Below, one piece after another: positions 36,625 to 46,803 of a DNA stretch of 62,255 bases (the stretch's first letter is position 1; each line of letters starts with the position of its first letter). Source of the DNA: Pelovirga terrestris. GTDB lineage: Bacteria; Desulfobacterota; Desulfuromonadia; Desulfuromonadales; Geopsychrobacteraceae. The notes beneath the pieces are model-generated. The model was not told the origin of the DNA. It did no database searches and saw only the letters and a program-made list of their open reading frames with translations. Where the stretch lies: assembly GCF_014773365.1 (NCBI RefSeq), contig NZ_JACWUN010000018.1, forward strand, positions 1 to 62,255, in the 5' to 3' direction. The translations under genes and the position numbers were made by a program.

Positions 36625-38301
36625 ATGAGCGAAGACACAAAAAAAATCATCTACTCGATGATGCGCGTCAGCAAAAACTACAACAAGCAGCCAATCATCA
36701 AGGACATTTCCCTGTCCTATTATTATGGTGCCAAAATCGGGGTGCTCGGTCTGAACGGTTCGGGTAAATCGACCCTGTTACGGATCATGGCCGGGGTCGA
36801 CACGGAATTTAACGGTGAGGTTGCCCTGTCTGCCGGCTATACGGTCGGCTATCTGGAACAAGAGCCGCAGCTCGATGAGAGTAAGACCGTGCGTGAAATT
36901 GTCCAGGAAGGGGTGCAAGAAGTCGTTGATCTGCTGGCGGAATTTGAAGCCATCAATAACGCTTTTGCTGATCCTGACTGCGACATGGACAAACTGCTGG
37001 AACGCCAGGCCAAGGTGCAGGATCAACTCGATGCCGCTGATGCCTGGGAACTTGATTCACGTCTGGAGTTAGCAGAGGAAGCCTTACGTTGTCCCCCCCC
37101 GGAGACCTCGATCAAGGTGCTTTCCGGTGGGGAAAAGCGCCGCGTCGCCCTGTGCCGCTTGCTGTTGCAAAAACCAGACATTCTGCTGCTGGATGAACCG
37201 ACCAACCACCTTGATGCCGAAACCGTCAACTGGCTCGAGCAGCACCTGCAACGCTACCAGGGCACCGTCATCGCTGTCACTCACGACCGCTATTTTCTTG
37301 ACAATGTCGCCGGCTGGATCCTCGAGCTCGACCGCGGCCACGGCATTCCGTGGAAAGGCAACTACTCAAGCTGGCTGGAGCAGAAGCAGGAACGCCTGCG
37401 GCGCGAGGAAAAATCCGAAAGCAAGCGTCAGCAGACCCTGCAACGCGAGCTCGAGTGGATCCGCATGTCGCCCAAAGGGCGTCAGGCCAAATCCAAGGCG
37501 CGCATCACCTCCTACGAAAAACTCCTCGGCAACGCTGCCCAGGAAAAGGAAAAACAGCTGGAACTCTATATTCCGTCAGGGCCACGGCTGGGAGACCTGG
37601 TGGTTGAAGCGCAGCAGATCAGCAAGGGGTTCGACGAACGCCTGCTCATCGACAAGCTAAGCTTCCGCTTACCTCCCGGTGGCATCGTTGGTGTCATTGG
37701 CCCCAACGGCGCCGGCAAATCAACCCTGTTCAAGATGATTATCGGCGAAGAACAGCCCGACAGCGGCAGCTTCAAGGTCGGCGAATCAGTACGTCTGGGC
37801 TATGTCGACCAGAGCCGGAAACTCAACCCTGACAAAACCATCTGGGAAGAGATCTGCGATGGTCAGGATATTATCCAGATGGGTGGCGTTTCCGTCAATT
37901 CCCGCGCTTATGTCGCCCGCTTCAACTTCTCCGGCTCCGATCAGCAGAAAAAGGTCGGCGTACTCTCCGGTGGCGAGCGCAACCGTGTTCATCTGGCCAA
38001 GATGCTGCGCGAAGAGGCCAACGTTCTGCTGCTGGACGAACCAACCAACGATCTCGATGTTAACACCCTGCGGGCGCTGGAGGAAGGACTGGAAAACTTT
38101 GCCGGTTGCGCAGTCATTATCAGCCACGATCGCTGGTTTTTAGACCGCATCGCCACCCATATTCTCGCATTTGAAGGGGATTCACAGGTGGTGTGGTTTG
38201 AGGGGAACTATTCCGATTACGAAGCCGACCGCAAACGTCGCCTCGGCAAGGAGGCCGATCAGCCCCATCGGATCAGGTATCGCAACTTGACTCGGCAGTA
38301 A
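36625..38301 (+). CDS. ettA: ABC-F ATPase, EttA type (energy-dependent translational throttle)
   Basis: The 558-residue protein has two ABC domains: Walker A motifs GLNGSGKST and GPNGAGKST, signatures [12 protein letters not shown] and [12 protein letters not shown], and Walker B followed by DEPTNHLD and DEPTNDLD. The linker with [22 protein letters not shown] matches the EttA P-site tRNA interaction motif. EttA gates ribosome entry into elongation by energy state. ATG 36625 is preceded by AAGGG; the length fits E. coli EttA. Confidence 0.96.
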   Translation: MSEDTKKIIYSMMRVSKNYNKQPIIKDISLSYYYGAKIGVLGLNGSGKSTLLRIMAGVDTEFNGEVALSAGYTVGYLEQEPQLDESKTVREIVQEGVQEVVDLLAEFEAINNAFADPDCDMDKLLERQAKVQDQLDAADAWELDSRLELAEEALRCPPPETSIKVLSGGEKRRVALCRLLLQKPDILLLDEPTNHLDAETVNWLEQHLQRYQGTVIAVTHDRYFLDNVAGWILELDRGHGIPWKGNYSSWLEQKQERLRREEKSESKRQQTLQRELEWIRMSPKGRQAKSKARITSYEKLLGNAAQEKEKQLELYIPSGPRLGDLVVEAQQISKGFDERLLIDKLSFRLPPGGIVGVIGPNGAGKSTLFKMIIGEEQPDSGSFKVGESVRLGYVDQSRKLNPDKTIWEEICDGQDIIQMGGVSVNSRAYVARFNFSGSDQQKKVGVLSGGERNRVHLAKMLREEANVLLLDEPTNDLDVNTLRALEEGLENFAGCAVIISHDRWFLDRIATHILAFEGDSQVVWFEGNYSDYEADRKRRLGKEADQPHRIRYRNLTRQ

Positions 38302-38311
38302 ACAAACACAT

Positions 38312-38749
38312 TCAGGCGGAAAAACACAGCTGTCCAGGGAAAGCGCGCTTTATTTTTTCAACCTGATCCGAGCCGTAACCGATTGACGCGCCATGCCCCC
38401 ACACCGGTCCCGGCCAGGCCGGATCGTTCTGCCTGCGACCAACATGGTGCAGGTGTAACTGGCTGACCACATTGCCCAATGCGCCGATATTCAGCTTGTC
38501 AAACTGGAAGTGGTTCGCCATCCACACGGATACCTGATGACTCTCGCGCCATAACTGGTCACGATCAGCCGGCTCAAGCTGATAAATTTCAGTGATACCC
38601 TCACGTCTGGGGACCAGAATCAACCAGGGGTAATGGGCGTTGTTCGACAGCAGCAGTTCACACAAGGTCAGGCTTGCAACCGGAAAGGTATCGCGCTGCA
38701 AACGCTCATCGAGCCTGAATACAGGCTTGGTTCCAAGCGAATTTCTCAT
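38312..38749 (-). CDS. HIT-family hydrolase
   Basis: The 145-residue protein has the histidine-triad motif QLHLHHVGRRQNDPAWPGPVWG. This is the COG0537-type variant with Q in the first position. Such enzymes hydrolyse dinucleoside polyphosphates or nucleotidyl adducts; the substrate here is unknown. ATG 38749 overlaps the rlmKL stop (ATGA), and the gene converges with ettA. Confidence 0.88.
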   Translation of the reverse strand: MRNSLGTKPVFRLDERLQRDTFPVASLTLCELLLSNNAHYPWLILVPRREGITEIYQLEPADRDQLWRESHQVSVWMANHFQFDKLNIGALGNVVSQLHLHHVGRRQNDPAWPGPVWGHGASIGYGSDQVEKIKRAFPGQLCFSA

Positions 38750-40917
38750 ATTTTTCTTATCAACCAGCACTGATGTATACGCGGATTACGGGCGAAATCT
38801 GCAGGCAAGGTCGATGCCGTGATGTTTTCCAGGGAAAGGTCATCAAAAGCCTCGACCGCCATCTGGAAGGTGCGCAGGTTGGTGGAAAAAATCAGTTGTC
38901 CACCATCGGCCAGCAACCGCAAGGTGTGACGCAGCAGCTCAACATGGTCACGTTGCACATCAAAGGTGGTTGCCATCGATTTGGAGTTGGAGAAGGACGG
39001 TGGATCAAGAAAGATCAGGTCAAAGACCCCGGCACGGTGCGTCTGCGCCTGTTCCAGCCAGGCCAGGCAATCAGCCTGAACAAATTCCTGGCGGTTGCCG
39101 GGGAAACCATTTAGTTCGATATTCCTGCGCGCCCAGTCAAGATAGGTACGCGACATATCGACCGTTGTCGTCGCCGAGGCTCCCCCTTTAAGGGCATGAA
39201 CCGTTGCTGCTCCGGTATAGCCAAAGAGGTTGAGAAAACGCTTGCCGGCCGCCATGGACTGAATCTTCCGGCGCGTCATACGGTGATCAAGAAACAGGCC
39301 GGTATCGAGGTAATCGGTCAAGTTCACCAGAAACCGGCAATTACCTTCATGGACCTCTTTCAATATTCCGCGACGGGCCTGCTTTTCGTACTGATCGGTG
39401 CCCTTTTGCTGCCGGCGAACTTTCAGATGAATCTGATCCGGGGTAATGTCCAGTACCCGTGGCAACGCAGCAAGAACGTCGCGGATGCGCTCGGCGGCCT
39501 TGTCCGGATCGATGCTGCTCGGCGCACGATATTCCTGCAGATGCACCTCGTCACCATAAAGATCCACTGCCACTGCGTATTCCGGCAGGTCAGCATCGTA
39601 CAGACGGTAGCAATCAACCCCTTCACGCTGCGCCCACTTGCCAAGTTTCTTCAGATTTTTGCGCAAGCGGTTGGCAAACATTTCTGCTCCCGCCGACAGA
39701 GGCTTCCGGGCCACCCGTTGCGCCTTCTCGCTCAGGGATTGCCAGTGATTATCGGCGTTTAAAACAAACTGCAGGAGCTGACATTTCAACGCGCCGTTAT
39801 AAAGCACATTGATCTTGTCAGCGCGCAGGCCGATGGCCCGGCCCAACTCCTGCTCACTGGTAATCACCCCAGCGTGCCACCCCGGGCATTGCTGCGCCAT
39901 CACCTGACCCAGCTGGTTATACAGGGGCGCCAGCTCATCGCTGTTGCCAAGGCGCTCGCCGTAGGGCGGATTGGCAATCAACAGACCGCTGCGTACGCCG
40001 GAAGGAGGAACAAACTCGTCCAGGCGGCGGCGCTCAAAATGAATCAGTTTATCCATCCCCGCCTGACGGGCGTGATCCCAGGCCGCACGAATCGCCCGCG
40101 GATCGGCATCATAACCAATAATCGGCACCTTCAGCACGGCGATGCCAACCTGGTGTTTCTCATCGGCAGCCTGCCGTACCTCCTGCCAGATGGCATCCTG
40201 GTGCTGTTTCCATCCCAGAAAGCCGTAATAGGTACGCAACAATCCCGGAGCCGTGTTGGTTGCCATCAGCGCCGCTTCCAGCGGCAACGTGCCGGAACCA
40301 CAGAGGGGATCAACCAGGGCGCCCCCGGCCGCACTAATCTGCGGCCAACCGCAACGCAACAACATCCCGGCGGCGAGGTTTTCTTTCAGCGGAGCATGGA
40401 CACCGTCAACACGGTAACCACGGCGGTGCAAACTTTCACCGGACAGATCAAGGCTCAAACTTGCCTGATCCTGATAGAGATAGAGATTCAGGCGAACGTC
40501 AGGGCGCTCGAGGCTCACAGATGGACGTGCCCCGGTGCGGACCCGGAATTGATCGACGATAGCGTCCTTGGTTTTCTGTTCGGCATAGCGCGAGTGGGTT
40601 ATCTGCGATTTGCTGGTGGCACAGTCGATCGCCAGGGTTGAATCTGCATCCATGTGTTCCGACCAATCGACACCCTGCACCCCGGCATAGAGCTGATCAG
40701 GATCCGCGGCGGCAAACTGTGTCAGCGGCAACAAGACCCGACTGGCCAGACGCGACCACATACAGATCCGATAGGCATCGGCCAGACTGCCGTGACAACG
40801 GACCCCGGCCCGCTCCTGCTTAACCTCATCCAAACCAAGGCCGAGCAACTCCTCAACCAGCAGTGGTTCCAGTCCGAGGGCGGCGGTGACAAATAATGAT
40901 TGTTTGTTGTTTTTCAT
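38746..40917 (-). CDS. rlmL: Bifunctional 23S rRNA methyltransferase RlmKL
   Basis: The 723-residue protein joins two methyltransferases. The N-terminal half has a THUMP domain and the G2445 N2-methylase domain with DPLCGSGTLPLEAALMATNTAPG and LLIANPPYGERLG. The C-terminal half is the G2069 N7-methylase with FLNLFGYTGAATVHALKGGA and LIFLDPPSFSNSK. This fused form is typical of Gammaproteobacteria and also occurs here. It starts three bases behind the M16C protease gene. Confidence 0.95.
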   Translation of the reverse strand: MKNNKQSLFVTAALGLEPLLVEELLGLGLDEVKQERAGVRCHGSLADAYRICMWSRLASRVLLPLTQFAAADPDQLYAGVQGVDWSEHMDADSTLAIDCATSKSQITHSRYAEQKTKDAIVDQFRVRTGARPSVSLERPDVRLNLYLYQDQASLSLDLSGESLHRRGYRVDGVHAPLKENLAAGMLLRCGWPQISAAGGALVDPLCGSGTLPLEAALMATNTAPGLLRTYYGFLGWKQHQDAIWQEVRQAADEKHQVGIAVLKVPIIGYDADPRAIRAAWDHARQAGMDKLIHFERRRLDEFVPPSGVRSGLLIANPPYGERLGNSDELAPLYNQLGQVMAQQCPGWHAGVITSEQELGRAIGLRADKINVLYNGALKCQLLQFVLNADNHWQSLSEKAQRVARKPLSAGAEMFANRLRKNLKKLGKWAQREGVDCYRLYDADLPEYAVAVDLYGDEVHLQEYRAPSSIDPDKAAERIRDVLAALPRVLDITPDQIHLKVRRQQKGTDQYEKQARRGILKEVHEGNCRFLVNLTDYLDTGLFLDHRMTRRKIQSMAAGKRFLNLFGYTGAATVHALKGGASATTTVDMSRTYLDWARRNIELNGFPGNRQEFVQADCLAWLEQAQTHRAGVFDLIFLDPPSFSNSKSMATTFDVQRDHVELLRHTLRLLADGGQLIFSTNLRTFQMAVEAFDDLSLENITASTLPADFARNPRIHQCWLIRKI

Positions 40918-40920
40918 CGT

Positions 40921-43869
40921 TTAAATCCGGCGGATGTCCAGCCCCATCTCCCCTAAATTCTCATTCGCCCGCTTCAATGCCGACTCGCCGGCCAATACCG
41001 CCACGGCGCTCTCGCCATCCTGCAGGTAGCGTTTGGCAACCCGGATCAGGGCAGCAGCGTCAACCTTGAGCAATTGCCGGCGGAAGTCGTTGCGCATTTC
41101 CAGGGTAATCCCCCGGCGTAAACAGGCAAATTCGTGAGCAGCCAGACCAGACGGTGACAGGGGCTTATCGAGATCGCTGAAGACCGCCAGAATCGCCTCT
41201 TCGACCGAGACATCTTCGAATTGACCACTGACGATCCAGTCAATGGCCTCATCAAAAACCTTGAGAGTACGCTCCAGCTGTGGATCACGATAGGACAGCA
41301 TACTGAACAGGCCGGCGCCACTGTTGTGACCGGCCATACCACCATAAGCTCCCCCCTTCTCACGGATCTCCCGATGAAGAAACTCCGCCCGCAGCAAACG
41401 CGCCAGCACCGTCAAGGGCGCACTGTCAGGGTCACGGTAGGGCACGGTTTTAAACACACGGGTAACATATTGAACCGGCAGGGACCAGACCAGGCCGTGG
41501 CGCTTCACTTGACCACTGAATGGCTGCAGTGCTGCAGGAGCAACCGGGGTGGAGCAATTCAAGCTTTCCAGCAGCGTCGCCAAGGCCCCTTCGAAAGAAG
41601 GGAAATGCTGCTCTTCGACGGCAACGGCAACCTGCAGTCGGGCCGGAGAAAACAAGGATTGGGCAATCGACGTCAGCATGGCCGCCAACGTATCCAGGGC
41701 ATCAACTGATTTGGCCGCCAACTCCCGGACCAGGGCAATCTGCGACAGTCCCGACCACTGTTCGCGCAGTTTCGCGGCAGGGGACAGTCCAGCCGCGGCC
41801 ATGCGGGCAGCATAGGTATGCCCGGATTGCGGCACTGAGTTTTCCATCGAGACCTGCATCTGACCAAGCACCTTATGCAGACGATTCAGGTCAGAAAAAT
41901 CCGGCGTCAGGATAAAGTCCTGTAACAACTCCATCAGCGCAACGCTATTGCGCACCAGGGCTTTACCTTTAAGCTCAAATCCGGCGTCAAATTGATCAAG
42001 ATCGGCAGGGTCATCCAGCAGTGAGGTGCGCGCGGAGATGCCGCCGGTAACCGCCTCCATCGCTTCAGCCATCTCCAGATAAGTGCGTCCTCCAGCACCA
42101 ACCTGCGGGAGCAGGCTGCTAAAAACCGGCAGATAGTTCAGTTGCTCTGAGGTCAGTCCCGCAATGGAAAAATTCAGGGTTATATAACCAATGCCGTTGG
42201 TTGGCTGATCGAACCAGTAGGTAGCAACTTGCTCCTGGTCATCTTTGCTGACGATAACCGGCGCTTCTTCCGCCGGGATATCGGCAAGGGTCAGGGTTGG
42301 CAGGCAGGACAGATCCTCCGGCGCTTCCTGCGCAAGTTTCAACTGTTTTGCCTCTTCCACCAGATGCTGCCGTTGGGATTCGTCCAGTTGCTGTTGTCTG
42401 GCGTCAAGGGTGGCCCGAATCGCCGCTTCCTGGCGGGCTCCCATCTGTGCATCCGGCTGCAACAGCAAGGTGACACGGTGGGGATTAGCGAGCAGCCAGG
42501 TGCGAATCAGCCCCTGGAAAAAACCACCCCGTTCAACATCCTTGCGCAGCCGCCCCAGTTGCTCGGAAAAATTCAGTACATCCAGCGGATCGCCGCCATG
42601 CAACCAGGGTCCAAACAGACGCATCAACAGCAACAGGGCATAGGGGTAGGAGTCGCCGCTTACCTCACGGGTAGCAAACTCAAGACGGTGGATCGCCGCC
42701 TCTATCCGCTCGCCGGAAAAACCGGTCCGCGCCACCTCCTCCAGGGTATCGATCACCAGTTTTTCTATCGCCTGACAATGCTCGGGATCAGTTCCCTGCA
42801 AGCCAACCGAGAAGAAGGTGTTGCGGTAATCATCATGATAACCGGTTGCCGGGGTCAGGTTGGCACCCAGACCGGAATCAAGCAACGCTTTGTACAGCGG
42901 TGCCGCCGGGGTTCCGAGCAACAGTGACGATAACAGGTTCAAGGCCAGACGCTCATAGCTGTCATTGATGTCGACCGTCAGCCAGGCTAGCTGCACCATT
43001 GAACGCTTCTCCAGGGGCTCGCCCGGATCAAGGGGATAAAACTCCTGCACCTGAAGAGGCTCGGACAGGGGGTGCTCCAGGGGCACGTCGCTGTCGGGAT
43101 CAATCCGTTCAAAACGTTGCAGCACCCGGTCTTCGACAATGCCGAGCAATTCGGCCAGATCCAGGTTGCCGTAGCTGAAAAACCAGGAATTACTCGGGTG
43201 ATAATAACGGGCATGAAAATCGCGCAACTGCTGCCAGGTCAGGTTCGGGATGTCCTCCGGCTCACCGCCGGAATTGTGACGATAGGTGATAGTTGGGTAG
43301 AGATGGCGGGTCAGGCGCCGTCCCAACAAGGACGAGGGATCAGACATGGCCCCTTTCATCTCGTTGTACACCACCCCCTTGTATTCCAGCGCTGATGTGG
43401 GATCCTCCATTTCAGCGAATTCCAGACGATGTCCTTCCTGGCGGAAATCACGTTCAAGCAACCGCGGGAAAAAGGCCGCATCAAGGTAAATGTCCAACAA
43501 ATTATGAAAATCCTTGTGATTCATGCTGGAGAACGGGTAGAGGGTCCAGTCACTGGCGGTCATGGCGTTCATGAAACTGTTGAGACTGCGCTTGAGCATG
43601 GAGAAGAACGGATCGCGCACCGGAAAACGCTCGGAACCGCACAACACCGTATGTTCAAGGATATGGGCCACGCCGGTCGAATCATCCGGCGGCGTCCTGA
43701 AACCGACACCAAAAAGCTTGTTGTCATCATCCCGCACCAGATGCATAAAACGCGCGCCGGTTTTCTCATGGTTTAAGCGCACCATGGTTGCGTTAATATC
43801 CGGCAAGGCATCGACCCGGTTGACGACAAAACCATGAAACTTCTGACCGGAAAAAAATTGCTGCTGCAT
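40921..43869 (-). CDS. M16C presequence-protease-like zinc peptidase
   Basis: The 982-residue protein has the inverted zinc motif H69-I-L-E-H73 in TGVAHILEHTVLCGSERFPVRDPF, the distal Glu in GVVYNEMKGAMSDPSS, and the M16C-associated domain in the middle. Organelle homologues (PreP, Cym1) degrade targeting peptides; bacterial ones are thought to clear small peptides. No signal peptide is visible, so a cytoplasmic location is likely. It begins the rlmKL-HIT operon. Confidence 0.93.
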   Translation of the reverse strand: MQQQFFSGQKFHGFVVNRVDALPDINATMVRLNHEKTGARFMHLVRDDDNKLFGVGFRTPPDDSTGVAHILEHTVLCGSERFPVRDPFFSMLKRSLNSFMNAMTASDWTLYPFSSMNHKDFHNLLDIYLDAAFFPRLLERDFRQEGHRLEFAEMEDPTSALEYKGVVYNEMKGAMSDPSSLLGRRLTRHLYPTITYRHNSGGEPEDIPNLTWQQLRDFHARYYHPSNSWFFSYGNLDLAELLGIVEDRVLQRFERIDPDSDVPLEHPLSEPLQVQEFYPLDPGEPLEKRSMVQLAWLTVDINDSYERLALNLLSSLLLGTPAAPLYKALLDSGLGANLTPATGYHDDYRNTFFSVGLQGTDPEHCQAIEKLVIDTLEEVARTGFSGERIEAAIHRLEFATREVSGDSYPYALLLLMRLFGPWLHGGDPLDVLNFSEQLGRLRKDVERGGFFQGLIRTWLLANPHRVTLLLQPDAQMGARQEAAIRATLDARQQQLDESQRQHLVEEAKQLKLAQEAPEDLSCLPTLTLADIPAEEAPVIVSKDDQEQVATYWFDQPTNGIGYITLNFSIAGLTSEQLNYLPVFSSLLPQVGAGGRTYLEMAEAMEAVTGGISARTSLLDDPADLDQFDAGFELKGKALVRNSVALMELLQDFILTPDFSDLNRLHKVLGQMQVSMENSVPQSGHTYAARMAAAGLSPAAKLREQWSGLSQIALVRELAAKSVDALDTLAAMLTSIAQSLFSPARLQVAVAVEEQHFPSFEGALATLLESLNCSTPVAPAALQPFSGQVKRHGLVWSLPVQYVTRVFKTVPYRDPDSAPLTVLARLLRAEFLHREIREKGGAYGGMAGHNSGAGLFSMLSYRDPQLERTLKVFDEAIDWIVSGQFEDVSVEEAILAVFSDLDKPLSPSGLAAHEFACLRRGITLEMRNDFRRQLLKVDAAALIRVAKRYLQDGESAVAVLAGESALKRANENLGEMGLDIRRI

Positions 43870-44156
43870 AAAATATTTCCTTTTTCGTAAAAATTATCGG
43901 ACCAGGGATAGCAAACTACTCTGCGCACCCTTGTTTATCTACCATAAAATTACCGGTTCTCAATTCTGTGCTGCTATGAAAAATAATGCTTTCGCAAAAA
44001 GCATGACGATACGCTGGCTAAGCAAAAAACGCCGTATCTGTTCAGCAGCGGGTCGGGAATCCTATGTCAAGGGACGATTTTCGTCATCCATGGCGGCAAA
44101 AACACTATGTGACAGGGGTGCCGCTCTTGTTCAATGAGCTCAGCAAGTGACAGCTG

Positions 44157-45701
44157 TTACTTGACCGCTTCCCAGGCAAAGTCAGTCACGTTGCGGCTGC
44201 TGGAATCAAAGTCGATGCCAATCAGTATGATCTTTTTCCCGTCAGCCAGATACTTCTGCTGGTAGTTGCGTTCTCTGATCTGCTTCAGGGCGTCACCGCT
44301 GCCGTCAACCTTGAATTCCAGGATATAGATGACATCATCCAGGCGGATGGTCAGGTCAATACGCCCCAGGCTGGTGACGTCTTCAGCGGTGATGTCGAGA
44401 CCAAGGCTGGCCAGGTAGGCGTAGATGACGCTGGCGTAGTAGCCCTCGAAGTTGCTGATGGTGTTGTTGACGTAGTTGTTGTAAGGGATGGCGGCGAACA
44501 GGCTTTTCAGGGTTTGCTCGAAGCCGTCCAGATCAGCGGCCATCAGGGTTTGGAGGATCTTTGTCTGGTAGCGTGCGGATGCGTCTCTCTGACCAACCAG
44601 ATAGTCCAGAATATGCTCATTAAATGCGGAGCGGGTCTCCAGATTCGGGAAGCCCAGATCAAACATGGTGAGGGCACCGACCTGGGTTTGTTTTTTAATA
44701 GTCAGATAACCAGCCTGAAACAGGATTGGTTCCAGCTGAATGTTTTCAATGTCGGAACTATCGATAAGGCTTTTGCTGACCTTCAGATTATCCAGCTGGG
44801 GAATATAGTAATTGTTCTGCTGGATCAGAGTGATCAGAAAGTTCGGAGTACCTGAGGCAAACCAATAGTTATCGAACTGCTGGCCATTCTTAAGAAACAG
44901 CAGGACATCGAAAGGGTTATAAACCGGTTCGCCGAGAAAATTATAGCCGTTGTACCAACGCCGTACATCATCCCGATCGGCTCCCTCTAAATGTGCAGCG
45001 AAAGTCGTATCCAGATCCTTTTCAGTATAGCCGCAGATGGTGGCATAGTCCGGGCTTAAACTAATATCCTCCAGGTTGTTCAGGCCACTAAAGACCGACA
45101 TTTTGCTGAATTTACTGACGCCAGTGAGAAAGGCAAACTTGATGTAAGCATCGCTGTCTTTGATGATCGAGTAGATGTCACGCAGGACATCCCTGCCCTG
45201 CCTGGCGACGTCAAGTTGATCGAGATTATCAACGATAAACTTGTCGTACTCGTCGACCAGGATAACGACCTTCTGCCCACACTGCTGATAAGCGTCCCAG
45301 ATCAATTGCTTGAAGCAGCCGCCGATATCGTCTGGCTTGTTACAGGTGACCCCCAGGCGTCGCTGGTTTTCATCAAGGACATTAGTCACATCTTGCTTCA
45401 TGTCGACCAGACTGCGGGCGACTCCACCGAAGCTGATCTTGATGACCGGGTGAGTCGTCTCCCAGTCCCACTTATCTTCGATATCGAGCCCTTTGAAAAG
45501 CTCCCTGCGCCCTTCAAATAAATCCTGCAGAGTTGAGACCAATAGGCTCTTACCGAAGCGTCGGGGACGGGAGAGGAAGTAATAGCTCCCCTCTGTGACC
45601 AAACGATGAATCAGGGGGGTTTTATCAACGTAGGCATAATCCCCTTCTCGAATTTTGGAGAAGGTTTGAATCCCGATGGGGAGCTTGGCAAGTTGTGTCA
45701 T
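44157..45701 (-). CDS. AAA-ATPase-like protein with PD-(D/E)XK nuclease domain
   Basis: The 514-residue protein starts LPIGIQTFSKIREGDYAYVDKTPLIHRL, the signature of the AAA-ATPase-like family, with a P-loop-like RPRRFGKSLLVSTL and Walker-B-like VVILVDEYDKFI. The C-terminal domain contains GRIDLTIRLDDVIYILEFKVDGSG, a PD-(D/E)XK pattern with D, E and K in place. The family occurs in many copies in some genomes and has no settled function. ATG 45701 has AGGAGG upstream. It stands alone, just outside the tRNA-Pro island. Confidence 0.88.
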   Translation of the reverse strand: MTQLAKLPIGIQTFSKIREGDYAYVDKTPLIHRLVTEGSYYFLSRPRRFGKSLLVSTLQDLFEGRRELFKGLDIEDKWDWETTHPVIKISFGGVARSLVDMKQDVTNVLDENQRRLGVTCNKPDDIGGCFKQLIWDAYQQCGQKVVILVDEYDKFIVDNLDQLDVARQGRDVLRDIYSIIKDSDAYIKFAFLTGVSKFSKMSVFSGLNNLEDISLSPDYATICGYTEKDLDTTFAAHLEGADRDDVRRWYNGYNFLGEPVYNPFDVLLFLKNGQQFDNYWFASGTPNFLITLIQQNNYYIPQLDNLKVSKSLIDSSDIENIQLEPILFQAGYLTIKKQTQVGALTMFDLGFPNLETRSAFNEHILDYLVGQRDASARYQTKILQTLMAADLDGFEQTLKSLFAAIPYNNYVNNTISNFEGYYASVIYAYLASLGLDITAEDVTSLGRIDLTIRLDDVIYILEFKVDGSGDALKQIRERNYQQKYLADGKKIILIGIDFDSSSRNVTDFAWEAVK

Positions 45702-45913
45702 GGATGGCCTCCTGATGATCGTCATACCGGAACCAATTTGATACCGGCATGGCAGTGCTGTGAGTATCATACCTGTTTGTTCAATCAGGTCAAACGACTA
45801 TTGGCCGCCTAACCTGTCACACCACTAAAAGCATGCCGAGAGACTGGGGGCCCGTTGGCGCTTCTTTACTGCTGGCAACACCATAAAAAATCTTCACCCA
45901 CTCTCGCCCACCT

Positions 45914-46025
45914 CAGGATTAATATTGTCCTACCGCCAAAAAAAAGATTGAATATTTATTTCCACCGTGTTACCTGTATCGCCCTCGGAGCGTAGCGCAG
46001 TCTGGTAGCGCGCCTGGTTTGGGAC
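45914..46025 (+). repeat. Left 112-bp attachment repeat containing the 5' half of tRNA-Pro
   Basis: These 112 bp match 56205-56316 with a single mismatch (A at 45958, G at 56249). They include 72 bp of upstream leader and tRNA-Pro bases 1-40, up to the first base after the anticodon loop. Beyond 46025 the sequence departs into island DNA, so the tRNA here is cut off. Between the AAA-ATPase gene and this repeat (45702-45913) no gene is seen. Confidence 0.9.
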
Positions 46026-46051
46026 TTCTTCAACAATGAATTCAGTAATTT

Positions 46052-46080
46052 AGCCCCTATCTTCGGGGCTATTTTTGTTT
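46052..46080 (+). terminator. Terminator just inside the left attachment repeat
   Basis: AGCCCC and GGGGCT form a stem with a TATCTTC loop, followed by ATTTTTGTTT. It would end transcription from the truncated tRNA promoter before it enters the island. Confidence 0.8.
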
Positions 46081-46146
46081 ATGCCTCTCCCTATGTAATA
46101 CCTATCCGCACCACATATTCTTCACCCCGGAGACCGCTATCTTCTG

Positions 46147-46277
46147 CTCCGGTCCAACTCCGGTCACCACACCTAAAGTACCTCCAAATATCTGTCGCCA
46201 TTGACGTTGCAACCGTCAGTCATATCCAGCAAGTCCGCTTCTCCGGTCCGGGGATAGGACTCCGGTACCCGTCCGGT
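46147..46277. repeat. Cluster of CTCCGGT heptamers near the left island end
   Basis: CTCCGGT occurs at 46147, 46158, 46241 and 46260, with GTCCGGT at 46271 and CCGGAG in the opposite sense near 46127. They fill an otherwise empty stretch between the attachment repeat and the first gene. Arm-type integrase binding sites are one possible explanation. Confidence 0.6.
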
Positions 46278-46298
46278 CATGGGACGAACATTGACGCG

Positions 46299-46676
46299 TC
46301 AGCGATTGGCGAACCAGACCACGTATTCACGCACCGGCCAGTAATTGACGTCGTCTTTGGATGTCACTTCCAGATCGCACAGCGGCACGAACCCTGTCTT
46401 CTTACCCTCTTTTGCCTTAACGATTATTCCGTGCAAGTCATCCTCGCCCTCTATGCTAACGACCTTCATCTTGTGACCGAGTCGGAACGGTTCCGTTTTG
46501 GCTATGTCGGTGAAATAAGCATCATCATCATCTTCCACCCGCTCCAGCTCAAAAGGAAAGGCCAGGTTCTTACTTAGCCAGTTCTCCCAGGATCGCTGCT
46601 GCCATTCCAGATACTTCTTTTCAAAAGCGTCATGATCATCGGCGTCATCCCATGAAGCATCATATTCGTCGACCAT
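46299..46676 (-). CDS. CcbP-like acidic protein
   Basis: The 125-residue protein is very acidic at the N-terminus (MVDEYDASWDDADDHDAFEKKY). It then matches the CcbP-type pattern: WENWLSKNLAFPFELE, RLGHKMKVVSIEGEDDLHGIIV, VPLCDLEV and a final REYVVWFANR. CcbP was described as a calcium-binding protein in Anabaena; the assignment rests on recalled motifs. ATG 46676 has GGGAGG upstream; a longer frame exists without one. It is the first island gene and points toward the attachment repeat. Confidence 0.65.
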   Translation of the reverse strand: MVDEYDASWDDADDHDAFEKKYLEWQQRSWENWLSKNLAFPFELERVEDDDDAYFTDIAKTEPFRLGHKMKVVSIEGEDDLHGIIVKAKEGKKTGFVPLCDLEVTSKDDVNYWPVREYVVWFANR

Positions 46677-46803
46677 TTCTTCCTCCCTGATCAGATAAAA
46701 TTCGACCCACACAGTTTATACCATTAAACATCCCGTTTCCCAATTTTGGAAGCGGGCATTTTTATGTCTGGAGAACAATCTAACACAAGAAAGGAGCCCA
46801 TTT

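Noticed and set aside
43870-44156. A 68-codon plus-strand frame between the M16C protease and the AAA-ATPase gene
   Set aside because: No ribosome site, no conserved features and mixed composition; treated as intergenic.
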